DNA of 64,000 nucleotides from Sphingobium sp. TCM1 (GCF_001650725.1 NZ_LXVX01000012.1:62001-126000), one strand, 5' to 3'. Positions 27,264 to 34,528 are shown, numbered from the stretch's first letter. Made by a program: numbers and translations. Notes: generated by a model not told the origin, from the letters alone.

Positions 27264-27339
27264 GCAGCATGTTTTCAACCTTCATGCGACCCGAAGGCCG
27301 TTTCCATGCTGCTCGACGGAATGACGTCGCGCGCAGCGA

Positions 27340-27939
27340 TCAGCCGTGCAGCTTGATCGCGGTCTCTGCGATGCGGCGACCCTGATAGCGGGCGCCGTCC
27401 AGTTCTTCCTCGCTCGGCTGGCGGCTGCCGTCGCCATCGGCGAGCGTAGTTGCGCCATAGGGCGATCCGCCGCGCACCTTGTCCACGCCCATCTGGCCCT
27501 GGAAGCCATAGTCGAGGCCGACGATGGTCATGCCAAAATGCAGCAGGTTGGTGATGATCGAGAAGAGCGTGGTTTCCTGCCCGCCATGCTGCGACGCGGT
27601 CGAGGTGAAGGCGCCGCCGACCTTGCCGTTCAGTGCGCCGCGCGCCCACAGGCCGCCCGCCTGGTCGAGGAAAGCCGCCATCTGGCTCGACATCCGGCCA
27701 AAGCGGGTGCCGGTGCCGATGATGATCGCGTCATAATCCGCCAGTTCGGCAACGGAAGCGACCGGCGCATCCTGGTCGAGCTTGAAATGCGCGTTCTTCG
27801 CGACTTCCAGCGGCGCGGTTTCGGGCACGCGCCTGATATCGACCTGTGCCCCGGCGGCGGCGGCGCCTTCGGCCACGGCCTTGGCCATCGTCTCGATATG
27901 GCCGTAGGAGGAATAATAGAGAACCAGAACCTTTGCCAT
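27340..27939 (-). CDS. wrbA: NAD(P)H:quinone oxidoreductase WrbA
   Basis: 199-aa flavodoxin-like FMN enzyme reducing quinones by two electrons to avoid semiquinone stress. FMN-binding segments are visible: [25 protein letters not shown] and [12 protein letters not shown]. The length matches WrbA. The ATG at 27939 is preceded by AAGGAG at 8-nt spacing; the ATG two codons upstream is too close to it. It follows the pirin gene by 117 nt, a gap filled with two hairpins whose loops could pair with this Shine-Dalgarno sequence. Confidence 0.93.
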   Translation of the reverse strand: MAKVLVLYYSSYGHIETMAKAVAEGAAAAGAQVDIRRVPETAPLEVAKNAHFKLDQDAPVASVAELADYDAIIIGTGTRFGRMSSQMAAFLDQAGGLWARGALNGKVGGAFTSTASQHGGQETTLFSIITNLLHFGMTIVGLDYGFQGQMGVDKVRGGSPYGATTLADGDGSRQPSEEELDGARYQGRRIAETAIKLHG

Positions 27940-27978
27940 TGTCATATCTCCTTGTCGGAACGTCGATGAAAGCAGGGT

Positions 27979-28050
27979 GGCCGCCCGCATGAGGGAGGGG
28001 GATATGCGGGCGGCCCGGTCCGTCCGGGGGGAGGGGGAGTGGACGGACCG
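27979..28050 (-). ncRNA. Tandem stem-loops with CCCCCTCCC loops (candidate small RNA or 3'/5' UTR element)
   Basis: On the pirin-wrbA transcript strand, hairpin one has 10-bp perfect arms CGGTCCGTCC/GGACGGACCG (28050-28041 and 28025-28016) around the loop ACTCCCCCTCCCCCC. Hairpin two follows without a gap: 12-bp perfect arms GGCCGCCCGCAT/ATGCGGGCGGCC (28015-28004 and 27990-27979) around ATCCCCCTCCCTC. Two adjacent stem-loops presenting C-rich CUCCC loops are the layout of the alphaproteobacterial CcsR/cuckoo sRNAs, whose loops act as anti-Shine-Dalgarno sequences. No promoter was identified, so processing from the pirin mRNA or a cis role before wrbA are both possible. Confidence 0.5.
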
Positions 28051-28056
28051 AAAGCG

Positions 28057-28776
28057 TCAGATGCTGTCGACCAGGACGATTTCGGCGTCCTCGATCGCGG
28101 TGATGGTGATGGGCGCGCCGCCGATGATCGCTGCGCCGTCGCGCGCCTCGAAGGTCTGGCCGTCAATCTCGATCCGCCCCGTCGCCGGAACCAGATAGAG
28201 GTGGCGCCCTTCGCCGCTGTCATAGGTCACGCTTGTCCCTGCCTTGATGGTGCCGCCCAGCAGGCGGGCGTCGGCGCGGATGCGCAGCGCTTCCTTGTCC
28301 GCGTCATGCCCGCTGGCCAGCACTACCAGTCGGCCGGAACGGTCGCCCTTCGGAAAGGGCTTGGCGCCCCAGCAGGGCTGGCCGCCGCGTGCACGGGGGA
28401 TGACCCAGATCTGGAACAGGGTGGTGGTGGTGTCTTCCAGATTATATTCGGCGTGGCGGATGCCGGTGCCGGCCGACATGACCTGAACGTCGCCCGCAGC
28501 GGTGCGGCCCTTGTTGCCCAGGCTGTCCTGGTGGGTGATCGCGCCGGTGCGGACATAGGTGATGATTTCCATGTCGCTGTGCGGATGCGGCGGGAAGCCG
28601 GATCGGGGGCCGATCTCGTCGTCATTCCAGACCCGGATCGCGCCCCAGTTCATGCGCTCTTCGTCATGATAGTCCGCGAACGAAAAATGGTGGCGTGCAT
28701 TGAGCCAGCCATGGTCGGCATGGCCAAGCGACGCGAACGGGCGGCGCTCGATGCGGCTCGCAGTGGTCGTCGTCAT
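28057..28776 (-). CDS. Pirin family protein (quercetinase-like bicupin)
   Basis: 239-aa cytoplasmic bicupin. The four metal ligands of pirins are present: His64 and His66 in FPPHPHSDME, His108 and Glu110 in GIRHAEYN. Bacterial members of this size resemble E. coli YhhW, which can cleave quercetin, though the in vivo role is likely redox-related. It precedes wrbA on the same strand and is divergent from a LysR regulator, a common arrangement for quinone/electrophile response units. Confidence 0.9.
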   Translation of the reverse strand: MTTTTASRIERRPFASLGHADHGWLNARHHFSFADYHDEERMNWGAIRVWNDDEIGPRSGFPPHPHSDMEIITYVRTGAITHQDSLGNKGRTAAGDVQVMSAGTGIRHAEYNLEDTTTTLFQIWVIPRARGGQPCWGAKPFPKGDRSGRLVVLASGHDADKEALRIRADARLLGGTIKAGTSVTYDSGEGRHLYLVPATGRIEIDGQTFEARDGAAIIGGAPITITAIEDAEIVLVDSI

Positions 28777-28864
28777 GAGTCTTTGCCTCTGGGTTGTCGA
28801 ACCCGAAGGTTCGTTGCGGAGGCGAATGCTTCCGCTTGCTTTCCGTCAATCTAGTCATCAAGAT

Positions 28865-28892
28865 CGTTTCTTGAACAAGCAGCTTTGAAACG
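28865..28892. promoter_or_regulatory. Candidate LysR operator between pirin and LysR genes
   Basis: CGTTTC (28865-28870) and GAAACG (28887-28892) form a 6-bp inverted repeat with 16-nt spacing, 12 nt before the LysR start in the divergent intergenic region. The place fits binding by the adjacent LysR protein; arms are short, so the call is tentative. Confidence 0.35.
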
Positions 28893-28904
28893 GATTGTTT
28901 CCTG

Positions 28905-29798
28905 ATGCGACTACCTGATTTCGAGGCCTGGGCGATGTTCGCCGCGGTCGTCGAGCATCGCAGTTTCACTGACGCGGCCAAGGCGCTGAGCGTATCGAAG
29001 GCCACGGTGTCCAAGGCGGTCACGCGGCTGGAGGAGCATCTCGACACCAGCCTGTTCAACCGCACCAGCCGCCGTCTGGCGCTGACCGAAAGCGGCAAGC
29101 GGCTGGCCGACCACGCCCATCGCATCCTGGCGGAAGGGCAGGCGGCGGAGGAGGCCGCGCGCGACGAGACGGCGGAACTGTCAGGCGTGGTGCGACTTGG
29201 CGCTCCCATGACCTTCGGCCTGCTGCGCGTCGCGCCGCTCGTGGCGCAGTTCACCAGGGAGCATCCGCTGGTCGATGTCGACCTGCATCTGTCCGACGCG
29301 AAGATCGACATCGTCGAAATGGGGCTGGATGCGACCATCCGCATCGCCGACATGCCCGACAGCAGCCTGCGCGCGCGACGGCTGGCGGACGTGACCATGC
29401 ATGTTGTGGCCTCGCCCGCCTATCTCGATGCGCGCGGGCGGCCACAGCATCCCGCGGACCTCGGCACCCATGACTGCCTCTGCTATTCCAACGTGACCAC
29501 GCCGGACGTCTGGCGCTTTGCCGGGCCCGGGCAGCAGAATGTCGTGGTCCAGGTGCGCAGCCGCATCACGGTCAACAGCGGCGAGGCGATGCTGCCTGCG
29601 CTGCGGCTCGGGGTCGGGATCGCGCGCCTGCCCGACTTCATCGTCGGGGAAGCGCTGGCAAGCGGCGAACTGGAGGAAATATTGATCGACTGGCGCTCGG
29701 CGCCCTTCGGCCTGCATCTGGTGACGCCGCCGTCGCGCCTGCGGCCGGCGCGGGTGGACGCGTTGCTCGACTTCCTGACCCGCCATCACGGCTGTTAA
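28905..29798 (+). CDS. LysR family transcriptional regulator
   Basis: 297-aa regulator. The N-terminal winged helix-turn-helix (residues 1-65) includes SFTDAAKALSVSKATVSKAVTRLEEHL, and the remainder is a type 2 periplasmic binding-like effector domain. It is transcribed away from the pirin-wrbA pair across a 128-bp gap, so it most likely controls those genes in response to an aromatic or quinone-like effector. The effector cannot be predicted. Confidence 0.9.
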   Translation: MRLPDFEAWAMFAAVVEHRSFTDAAKALSVSKATVSKAVTRLEEHLDTSLFNRTSRRLALTESGKRLADHAHRILAEGQAAEEAARDETAELSGVVRLGAPMTFGLLRVAPLVAQFTREHPLVDVDLHLSDAKIDIVEMGLDATIRIADMPDSSLRARRLADVTMHVVASPAYLDARGRPQHPADLGTHDCLCYSNVTTPDVWRFAGPGQQNVVVQVRSRITVNSGEAMLPALRLGVGIARLPDFIVGEALASGELEEILIDWRSAPFGLHLVTPPSRLRPARVDALLDFLTRHHGC

Positions 29799-29884
29799 CC
29801 GCACGCATTCACCTCCGTAAAAAAATTCTCCCGACAGGCCGGTTGCTTGGCTGCGGAACCGGCGTCCTGGCTCGTTTCGCAGGT

Positions 29885-29956
29885 GAATCCGTCTTGACTC
29901 AAGGCCGACCGTTTCGGCCTCAACCCTTTGTAAACAGATTCGTTTTGACGCGACTC
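29885..29956. promoter_or_regulatory. Cluster of four GANTC (CcrM methylation) sites upstream of ctrA
   Basis: GANTC pentamers occur at 29885-29889, 29896-29900, 29937-29941 and 29952-29956, four in 72 bp, 120-190 nt before the ctrA ATG. CcrM methylates the adenine in GANTC in alphaproteobacteria, and methylation state controls ctrA transcription in Caulobacter. In sequence of this composition about one site per 300 bp is expected by chance. Confidence 0.6.
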
Positions 29957-29971
29957 GTGGATTTCTGCCGG

Positions 29972-29986
29972 TTAGCGAAAAATTAA
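29972..29986. promoter_or_regulatory. Near-consensus CtrA box upstream of ctrA
   Basis: TTAG-N7-TTAA (29972-29975 and 29983-29986) differs at one base from the CtrA consensus TTAA-N7-TTAA. It lies 92 nt before the ctrA start, beside the GANTC cluster, and would allow autoregulation. The stretch 29799-30077 otherwise holds only a weak 7-bp inverted repeat at 29838-29863. Confidence 0.4.
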
Positions 29987-30077
29987 CCTTTGTCCTTCAG
30001 AAGTTTTTTGGTTAATGATTTGGAGCAGAAGCCGTTCTGGTGGGGTGAACGGGACTGCGACGCAAAGGGGCATTCAT

Positions 30078-30785
30078 ATGCGCGTGCTGCTGATTGAGGA
30101 CGAACCGACCACCGCCAAGGCGATCGAGCTGATGCTCACGACCGAGGGGTTTAACGTCTACACCACCGACCTGGGCGAGGAAGGTCTCGACCTCGGCAAG
30201 CTCTATGATTACGACATCATCTGTCTCGACCTGAACCTGCCCGACATGCACGGCTATGACGTGCTGAAGAAGCTGCGCGCGGCCAAGGTGCAGACGCCGG
30301 TGCTGATCCTGTCGGGTGTCAGCGAGATGGACAGCAAGGTGCGTTCCTTCGGCTTTGGTGCCGACGACTATGTGACAAAGCCCTTCCACCGCGAGGAACT
30401 GATCGCCCGCATCCACGCCGTGGTGCGCCGCTCGAAGGGCCATTCGCAGTCGGTCATCCGCACCGGCAAGCTGTCGGTCAACCTCGACGCCAAGACCGTG
30501 GAAGTGGACGGCAACCGCGTCCACCTGACCGGCAAGGAATATGCGATGCTGGAGCTGCTCTCGCTCCGCAAGGGCACGACGCTGACCAAGGAGATGTTCC
30601 TCAATCATCTCTATGGCGGCATGGACGAGCCGGAACTCAAGATCATCGACGTGTTCATCTGCAAGCTGCGCAAGAAGCTGGCGCTGGCCTGTGGCGGGGA
30701 CAATTATATCGAGACGGTCTGGGGTCGCGGCTATGTGCTGCGCGATCCGGATGAAATCCTGGAGGAGCAGGCGAAGGTCGCCTGA
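30078..30785 (+). CDS. ctrA: Cell-cycle master response regulator CtrA
   Basis: 235-aa OmpR-type regulator. The receiver domain begins [20 protein letters not shown], with phosphoacceptor Asp51 in [15 protein letters not shown] and [25 protein letters not shown] after it, closely matching CtrA of other alphaproteobacteria. The C-terminal winged helix includes [20 protein letters not shown] and [13 protein letters not shown]. It controls cell-cycle, motility and division genes in the group. The protein ends KVA instead of the Ala-Ala that targets Caulobacter CtrA to ClpXP. ATG chosen after AAAGGGG; a longer frame from 30015 runs into the regulatory region. Confidence 0.95.
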   Translation: MRVLLIEDEPTTAKAIELMLTTEGFNVYTTDLGEEGLDLGKLYDYDIICLDLNLPDMHGYDVLKKLRAAKVQTPVLILSGVSEMDSKVRSFGFGADDYVTKPFHREELIARIHAVVRRSKGHSQSVIRTGKLSVNLDAKTVEVDGNRVHLTGKEYAMLELLSLRKGTTLTKEMFLNHLYGGMDEPELKIIDVFICKLRKKLALACGGDNYIETVWGRGYVLRDPDEILEEQAKVA

Positions 30786-30810
30786 TCGCAGGGACGGTTT
30801 GAGGGGGTGG

Positions 30811-30845
30811 AAAGGCCGGGGTCCGCAAGGACGCCGGCCTTTTCC
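30811..30845 (+). terminator. Intrinsic terminator of ctrA
   Basis: AAAGGCCGG, then GTCC-GCAA-GGAC as inner stem and tetraloop, then CCGGCCTTTT form a near-perfect two-part hairpin ending in T residues, 25 nt after the ctrA stop. Confidence 0.85.
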
Positions 30846-30891
30846 GTCGCGGCGACGAGGGCAGTAGGAATGTAAACAGGTGGCAGAGGCC

Positions 30892-31180
30892 ATGACGACC
30901 CGCCACCTGATCGACCCGAAAAGCGCCCCCGTCCTCGACTTTCTGCCCGAACTCGATCTCAGCCATGAAAGCCTCCCGGCGATCCGTGCCGGCATGTGCC
31001 GCCGATCGACTATCCCGGTCCTGTCGCGACGCCAGACATCCGCGCGATCCCCGGTCGCGACGGCGCGCCTGACGTGCCGCTCCATATCTTCAACGCCGAT
31101 CCCGACCAGCCGGACCGCAGGGCATCCTGCATATCCATGGCGGCACCGTTGCGATCCGCCGCCTGCTGACGCTCGATTGA
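30892..31180 (+). pseudogene. Decayed alpha/beta hydrolase (HSL-type esterase) remnant
   Basis: Translating 30892 onward gives MTTRHLIDPKSAPVLDFLPE and a LSHESLPAIRAGM stretch, typical of the N-terminus of hormone-sensitive-lipase-type esterases. The match then continues in another frame (PPIDYPGPVATPDIRAIPG, with VPLHIFNADPDQP) and again in a third (GILHIHGGGT), where HGGG is the oxyanion-hole motif. After that it stops in RRLLTLD with TGA. Thus an esterase gene has at least two frameshifts and has lost its catalytic C-terminal two-thirds. This occupies most of the 469-bp gap between ctrA and the next gene. Confidence 0.65.
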
Positions 31181-31182
31181 CG

Positions 31183-31224
31183 AAAAAAACGGGCCGACGA
31201 TCCCCGAAAGGTCGCCGGCCCGTT
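31183..31224 (-). terminator. Intrinsic terminator of the glycine-rich secreted protein gene
   Basis: On the minus strand, AACGGGCCG and CGGCCCGTT arms (with a further 3 bp after one mismatch) are followed by a run of seven T residues (31189-31183), about 30 nt after the stop of the 208-aa protein gene. Confidence 0.85.
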
Positions 31225-31254
31225 CCAGGCGTCGGAGCCATGCTCCTGCGGGGG

Positions 31255-31881
31255 TCAGTCTTCCGCCTGATCCGGGCCGGACGATCCGGTCGATGCCGCT
31301 CCCTGGCCGCTGCCCGAAACCTGCCCGCTGGCGTCGATCGATGCCGCATTGTCCAGCGTTCCACCGACGCTGTTCGCGCCTTGGCTCGCGACATTCTCCA
31401 CCCGATCGCGACCGTTGGTCACCGTGTTGGTGGCGCGGGATCGGGCGTTCTCCGCAATGGCGGTCGCTCGATCCCGCGCGGTGCCGGCGGTGTCGCTGGC
31501 GCGGTCACGAACGGGCGCGACGGCGTTGCGCGCGTCGCTGACACCCAGCGTGTCCACCCCCAGACTGCCGCTGGCGGAGCTTTCGGCCGAACCCGAGGTA
31601 CTGCGGGTCTTCCCCTTGCGAGTCGTCGCGCCCTCGGCGGAGGCGCGGCCTTGGTGCGATCCGCTGGCGCCCACGCGCCCATCGTCCAGGTCGATGCTGC
31701 GGTCGAGGTGGCCGGCTCCGCCCAGCGCACCACCCAACGATCCGCCAAGGCCGCCGGACCCACCCAAGGCGCCGCCGAGTGATCCGCCCAGGCCGCCCCC
31801 GCCGCCCAGCAACTGGGCGGAAGCGGGCGCCATGGTCAGCGCGGTAAGGCAGGCGGCGGCAATCAGAAACTTCGTCTTCAT
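31255..31881 (-). CDS. Secreted low-complexity protein, glycine-rich with Arg/Asp repeats
   Basis: 208-aa protein of no family I recognise. It has a signal peptide ending PASAQ. Residues 24-56 are two copies of a LGGSLGGALGG-type repeat. Residues about 115-170 are a series of imperfect 11-residue units such as VRDRASDTAGT and ARDRATAIAEN, resembling the amphipathic helical repeats of LEA-like or apolipoprotein-like stress proteins. The tail is Ser/Gly/Gln-rich and acidic. It is monocistronic with its own terminator. A desiccation or envelope-protective role is possible but unproven. Confidence 0.65.
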   Translation of the reverse strand: MKTKFLIAAACLTALTMAPASAQLLGGGGGLGGSLGGALGGSGGLGGSLGGALGGAGHLDRSIDLDDGRVGASGSHQGRASAEGATTRKGKTRSTSGSAESSASGSLGVDTLGVSDARNAVAPVRDRASDTAGTARDRATAIAENARSRATNTVTNGRDRVENVASQGANSVGGTLDNAASIDASGQVSGSGQGAASTGSSGPDQAED

Positions 31882-31980
31882 CGCTCATCTCCTTGATATG
31901 TGTCGATGCGATGGAAGGAGAACGGGAGGCGAAGGCGCTTTAATCCCGGAACCGGGAAAAATTTAGCAAGGCTCGGAAAT

Positions 31981-33192
31981 TCAATTCATATTTCGGCATG
32001 ATCCGCACAGGATCGGCGGTTTTCCCTTGGTCGCTTCGGTGTTCAGTGCTTCTACGCTGCCCCTGGCAAACAACCGTCCGGCAACCAGTGGCGCGGCAAA
32101 GCTGGTGCCCCGCACCTTCGCCTTGCCCCCAAAGGCGTCCGCCGCCTGCATATCCGCACCTGGCGCGGCAAAATCGATATGCAGTGCGCGTCCCGCTTCG
32201 GGCAACGGGCGACCGCGCGCATCAATGCCCGTGACCGCAATCACGCCGGGGTACGAGGCCGGATAGGCAGGCGGGGCGGCAGGCCCGTCATTGCCGACCG
32301 CCGCGACCACCATCACGCCCTTGTCCCGCGCAAGCCGGATCGCGCCCTCCAACAGCGGATTGGCAGGCCCGACCAGGCTGACCGTCACCACCCGCACGCC
32401 GCGCGCCGCCATCCAGCCCAGGGCGCGTGCGATGGCGAAGGCGCCGCCGCCGGCCGGATCATCGCCATAGACGTCCGCGACCAGCAACGGCGTCCCAGGG
32501 GCGGCCCCCCTCACGATGCCGGCACCGCTGATGAGCGAGGCGACGGCGGTGCCATGGGCGCTGGCGCGGGGCGCCCCCTGCGCAAAGCCGCGCTGCTCGA
32601 TCGCGCCGGTCAGGGCGGGGTGGCGCGCGACGCCGCCGTCGATCAATCCGGCGGCACGCCCCTCGATCTGGCCGCCCGCCAGCGCATCGCGGGTGGGCGC
32701 GCGCGTGGAGCCGCTGGGGAAATAGAGATTGTCCGCACTGGCCTGCCCGCGCGGGGCGATCCTGCGCACCTCACGCAGCGCTCGTGCAAGGCTGCGGCCC
32801 TGCGGCACGGTGAGGCGGACCAAGGGCAGGTCCAACCCCTTCACCACCTCATGTTCCACCCCATAGCCAGCGGCCTGCAGCGCCGCCAGCGCGGGCGCAT
32901 CGGCGCCGGTCAGCAGGATGATGCCACGCCGGGCCGGCGCACGGCGATCATCCAGTTCGACCCGGTCGCCATGGTCGCGCAGCAAACTGGTTAGGCGCGT
33001 CGCCCGCATCGCTGCGAGCCGTCCGGCAAGACGGTCGGGGGACAGGCGTTCGATACCGGTTGCGTCGACTGCGCCCTCGACCCGTCCGAGCAGGTCGGGC
33101 ACCGCTCGTCCGACGTCTGGCAATAACTGGGCCTGGCCTTCCGGAGCGATCAGGATCAGCCCCGCGATCATCCAGGGGCGCGTCAATTTCAT
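31981..33192 (-). CDS. S8 family serine peptidase (subtilisin-like), exported
   Basis: 403-aa subtilase with a signal peptide ending EGQA. The catalytic triad is complete: Asp185 in GLIDGGV, His213 in SAHGTAVAS and Ser364 in GTSFAAP; Asn301 in GNDGP is the oxyanion residue. Residues 25-160 act as an N-terminal prodomain-like region. The tail carries a Cys pair (CGSC). It is transcribed away from an ECF sigma/anti-sigma pair, and such protease-sigma neighbours recur in sphingomonads; the protease may be a target of the sigma factor or may act in its signalling. Start at the ATG at 33192, 13 codons inside the longest frame, gives the signal peptide. Confidence 0.87.
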   Translation of the reverse strand: MKLTRPWMIAGLILIAPEGQAQLLPDVGRAVPDLLGRVEGAVDATGIERLSPDRLAGRLAAMRATRLTSLLRDHGDRVELDDRRAPARRGIILLTGADAPALAALQAAGYGVEHEVVKGLDLPLVRLTVPQGRSLARALREVRRIAPRGQASADNLYFPSGSTRAPTRDALAGGQIEGRAAGLIDGGVARHPALTGAIEQRGFAQGAPRASAHGTAVASLISGAGIVRGAAPGTPLLVADVYGDDPAGGGAFAIARALGWMAARGVRVVTVSLVGPANPLLEGAIRLARDKGVMVVAAVGNDGPAAPPAYPASYPGVIAVTGIDARGRPLPEAGRALHIDFAAPGADMQAADAFGGKAKVRGTSFAAPLVAGRLFARGSVEALNTEATKGKPPILCGSCRNMN

Positions 33193-33265
33193 CTCTGTCT
33201 CACCAGTCCCTTCACCCGCAAAATCATCCATTGCGAAAAAATTTCCATCTGTCTTCTCTCATCGG

Positions 33266-33297
33266 GGATGAAACGGTCGAGGAAGGGCGTTTCATCC
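33266..33297. promoter_or_regulatory. Perfect inverted repeat upstream of the ECF sigma gene
   Basis: GGATGAAACG (33266-33275) and CGTTTCATCC (33288-33297) are exact reverse complements with a 12-nt spacer, ending 23 nt before the ECF sigma ATG in the divergent region shared with the S8 protease gene. It could be a two-sided ECF promoter element, an operator, or a hairpin in the 5' UTR. Confidence 0.5.
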
Positions 33298-33320
33298 AGC
33301 GAACAAGAGACGGAGACCTG

Positions 33321-33809
33321 ATGTCGTTCGAGCGCGACCTGTTGGCGATACTCCCCAGGTTACGGCGCTTTGCCGCCAGCCTGTCGCGCAACCGCGCCGA
33401 CGGCGACGATCTGTGCCAGGCGGCGCTGGAGCGTGCCTTGAATGCGCGCGATCAGTGGCAGCCGGGCAGCCGTCTCGACAGTTGGGTGTACCGGATCATG
33501 CGCAATCTTTGGATCGACGAGGCGCGTGCGCGGCAGCGCGCCGCCCGGACCTTCGCCCCCGAAGAGGCGGGCGCGAACATCGGCCATGCCGGCGACCGCG
33601 ATATCGAGGCACATATGGCCCTGTCCGATGTAGACCGGGCGATGCAGGCCCTGCCGGAGGAACAGCGCGAAGCCATCGCGCTCGTGCTGGTGGAGGGGCT
33701 GTCATACAAGGAGGCCGCGCAGGTGCTGGGTATCCCAATGGGGACACTGACTTCGCGGTTGGTGCGCGGGCGCGGCGCGCTGATCGAACTGATGGGAGAA
33801 GCGGCATGA
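33321..33809 (+). CDS. ECF RNA polymerase sigma factor
   Basis: 162-aa sigma factor with region 2 (residues about 10-78, including LDSWVYRIMRNLWIDEARAR) and region 4 (105-155, including LPEEQREAIALVLVEGLSYKEAAQVLGIPMGTLTSRL). The ATG at 33321 follows GACGGAGACC. Its stop overlaps the ATG of the anti-sigma gene, so both are made together. The stimulus is unknown; the adjacent S8 protease and STN-type TonB receptor are candidates for the same regulatory circuit. Confidence 0.88.
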   Translation: MSFERDLLAILPRLRRFAASLSRNRADGDDLCQAALERALNARDQWQPGSRLDSWVYRIMRNLWIDEARARQRAARTFAPEEAGANIGHAGDRDIEAHMALSDVDRAMQALPEEQREAIALVLVEGLSYKEAAQVLGIPMGTLTSRLVRGRGALIELMGEAA

Positions 33810-34495
33810 ACCGGATCGACGAAGCCATGCTGATCGCGCTGGTCGACGGAGAACTGGACGAGGTCAATCGCCGACGCGTCGAACGCGCGGTGGCGGACGA
33901 TCCGGCACTGGCGGCGCGGCTGGACCTGCACCTGCGGTTGCGCGCGCGCCTGACCGGCCATTATTTGCCCGTCGCGGAAGAGCCGGTGCCCGAACGGTTC
34001 AGCGCCCTGCTGACCGACGGCGAACGCGTGACCCCGATCACGCGCACGGCGCCGCGCTGGCGTGACTGGGCGATGGGCGGTGCGATCGCCGCCAGCCTCC
34101 TGCTCGGCCTTGGCATCGGCCGCATGACGGGCGAGGGGACAGGACCAATCGGTCTGCTCGATGGTGTGATGGTGGCACAAGGTCCGCTGGCCGCCGCGCT
34201 CGACACGCAACTGGCGTCGGCGCAGGATGGCGTCGCGATCCGCATCGGCGTCAGCTTCCGGCGCAAGGGCGGCGGCTGGTGCCGCAGTTTCGACGGTGCA
34301 TTGGCAGGCGTCGCCTGTCGTCAGGGTGAAGGATGGCAGGTGCAGCAGGCGCTGCCGGGCGCGGGGCAGGGGACGGCCTATCGCCAGGCGTCCTCGGCTG
34401 ATGCGCGGGTGATGGCGACCGTCGATGCGCTGATCGACGGTGCGCCGGTGGATACCGCCGGCGAGCGGGCGGCGCAGGCGGGCGGATGGCGCTGA
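33806..34495 (+). CDS. Membrane anti-sigma factor
   Basis: 229-aa protein. The cytoplasmic N-terminus has the anti-sigma signature LIALVDGELDEVNRRRVERAVADD. No zinc-binding HxxxCxxC motif is present, so it is not a ZAS-type factor. One membrane segment lies at about residues 88-106, followed by a roughly 120-residue periplasmic domain with two cysteines (GWCRSFDG and GVACRQG) that may form a disulphide. It overlaps the sigma gene by 4 nt, the usual sign of a sigma/anti-sigma pair. Confidence 0.82.
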   Translation: MNRIDEAMLIALVDGELDEVNRRRVERAVADDPALAARLDLHLRLRARLTGHYLPVAEEPVPERFSALLTDGERVTPITRTAPRWRDWAMGGAIAASLLLGLGIGRMTGEGTGPIGLLDGVMVAQGPLAAALDTQLASAQDGVAIRIGVSFRRKGGGWCRSFDGALAGVACRQGEGWQVQQALPGAGQGTAYRQASSADARVMATVDALIDGAPVDTAGERAAQAGGWR

Positions 34496-34528
34496 CCGTG
34501 TGTCATCCGCGCTTCGAGACCGAAGTCA

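Noticed and set aside
31720-31820. Direct repeats in the glycine-rich protein gene as a CRISPR or minisatellite array
   Set aside because: The repeats are in frame and encode LGGSLGGALGG units; no spacers or cas genes are present.
31255-31881. The glycine-rich secreted protein as an exosortase substrate
   Set aside because: Its C-terminus is acidic and hydrophilic, with no Pro-Glu-Pro motif, membrane helix or basic end.
33321-34495. A FecI/FecR iron-uptake regulator pair
   Set aside because: The anti-sigma lacks FecR features and the sigma is not of the FecI type by its motifs; it is convergent with the TonB receptor gene instead of upstream of it.
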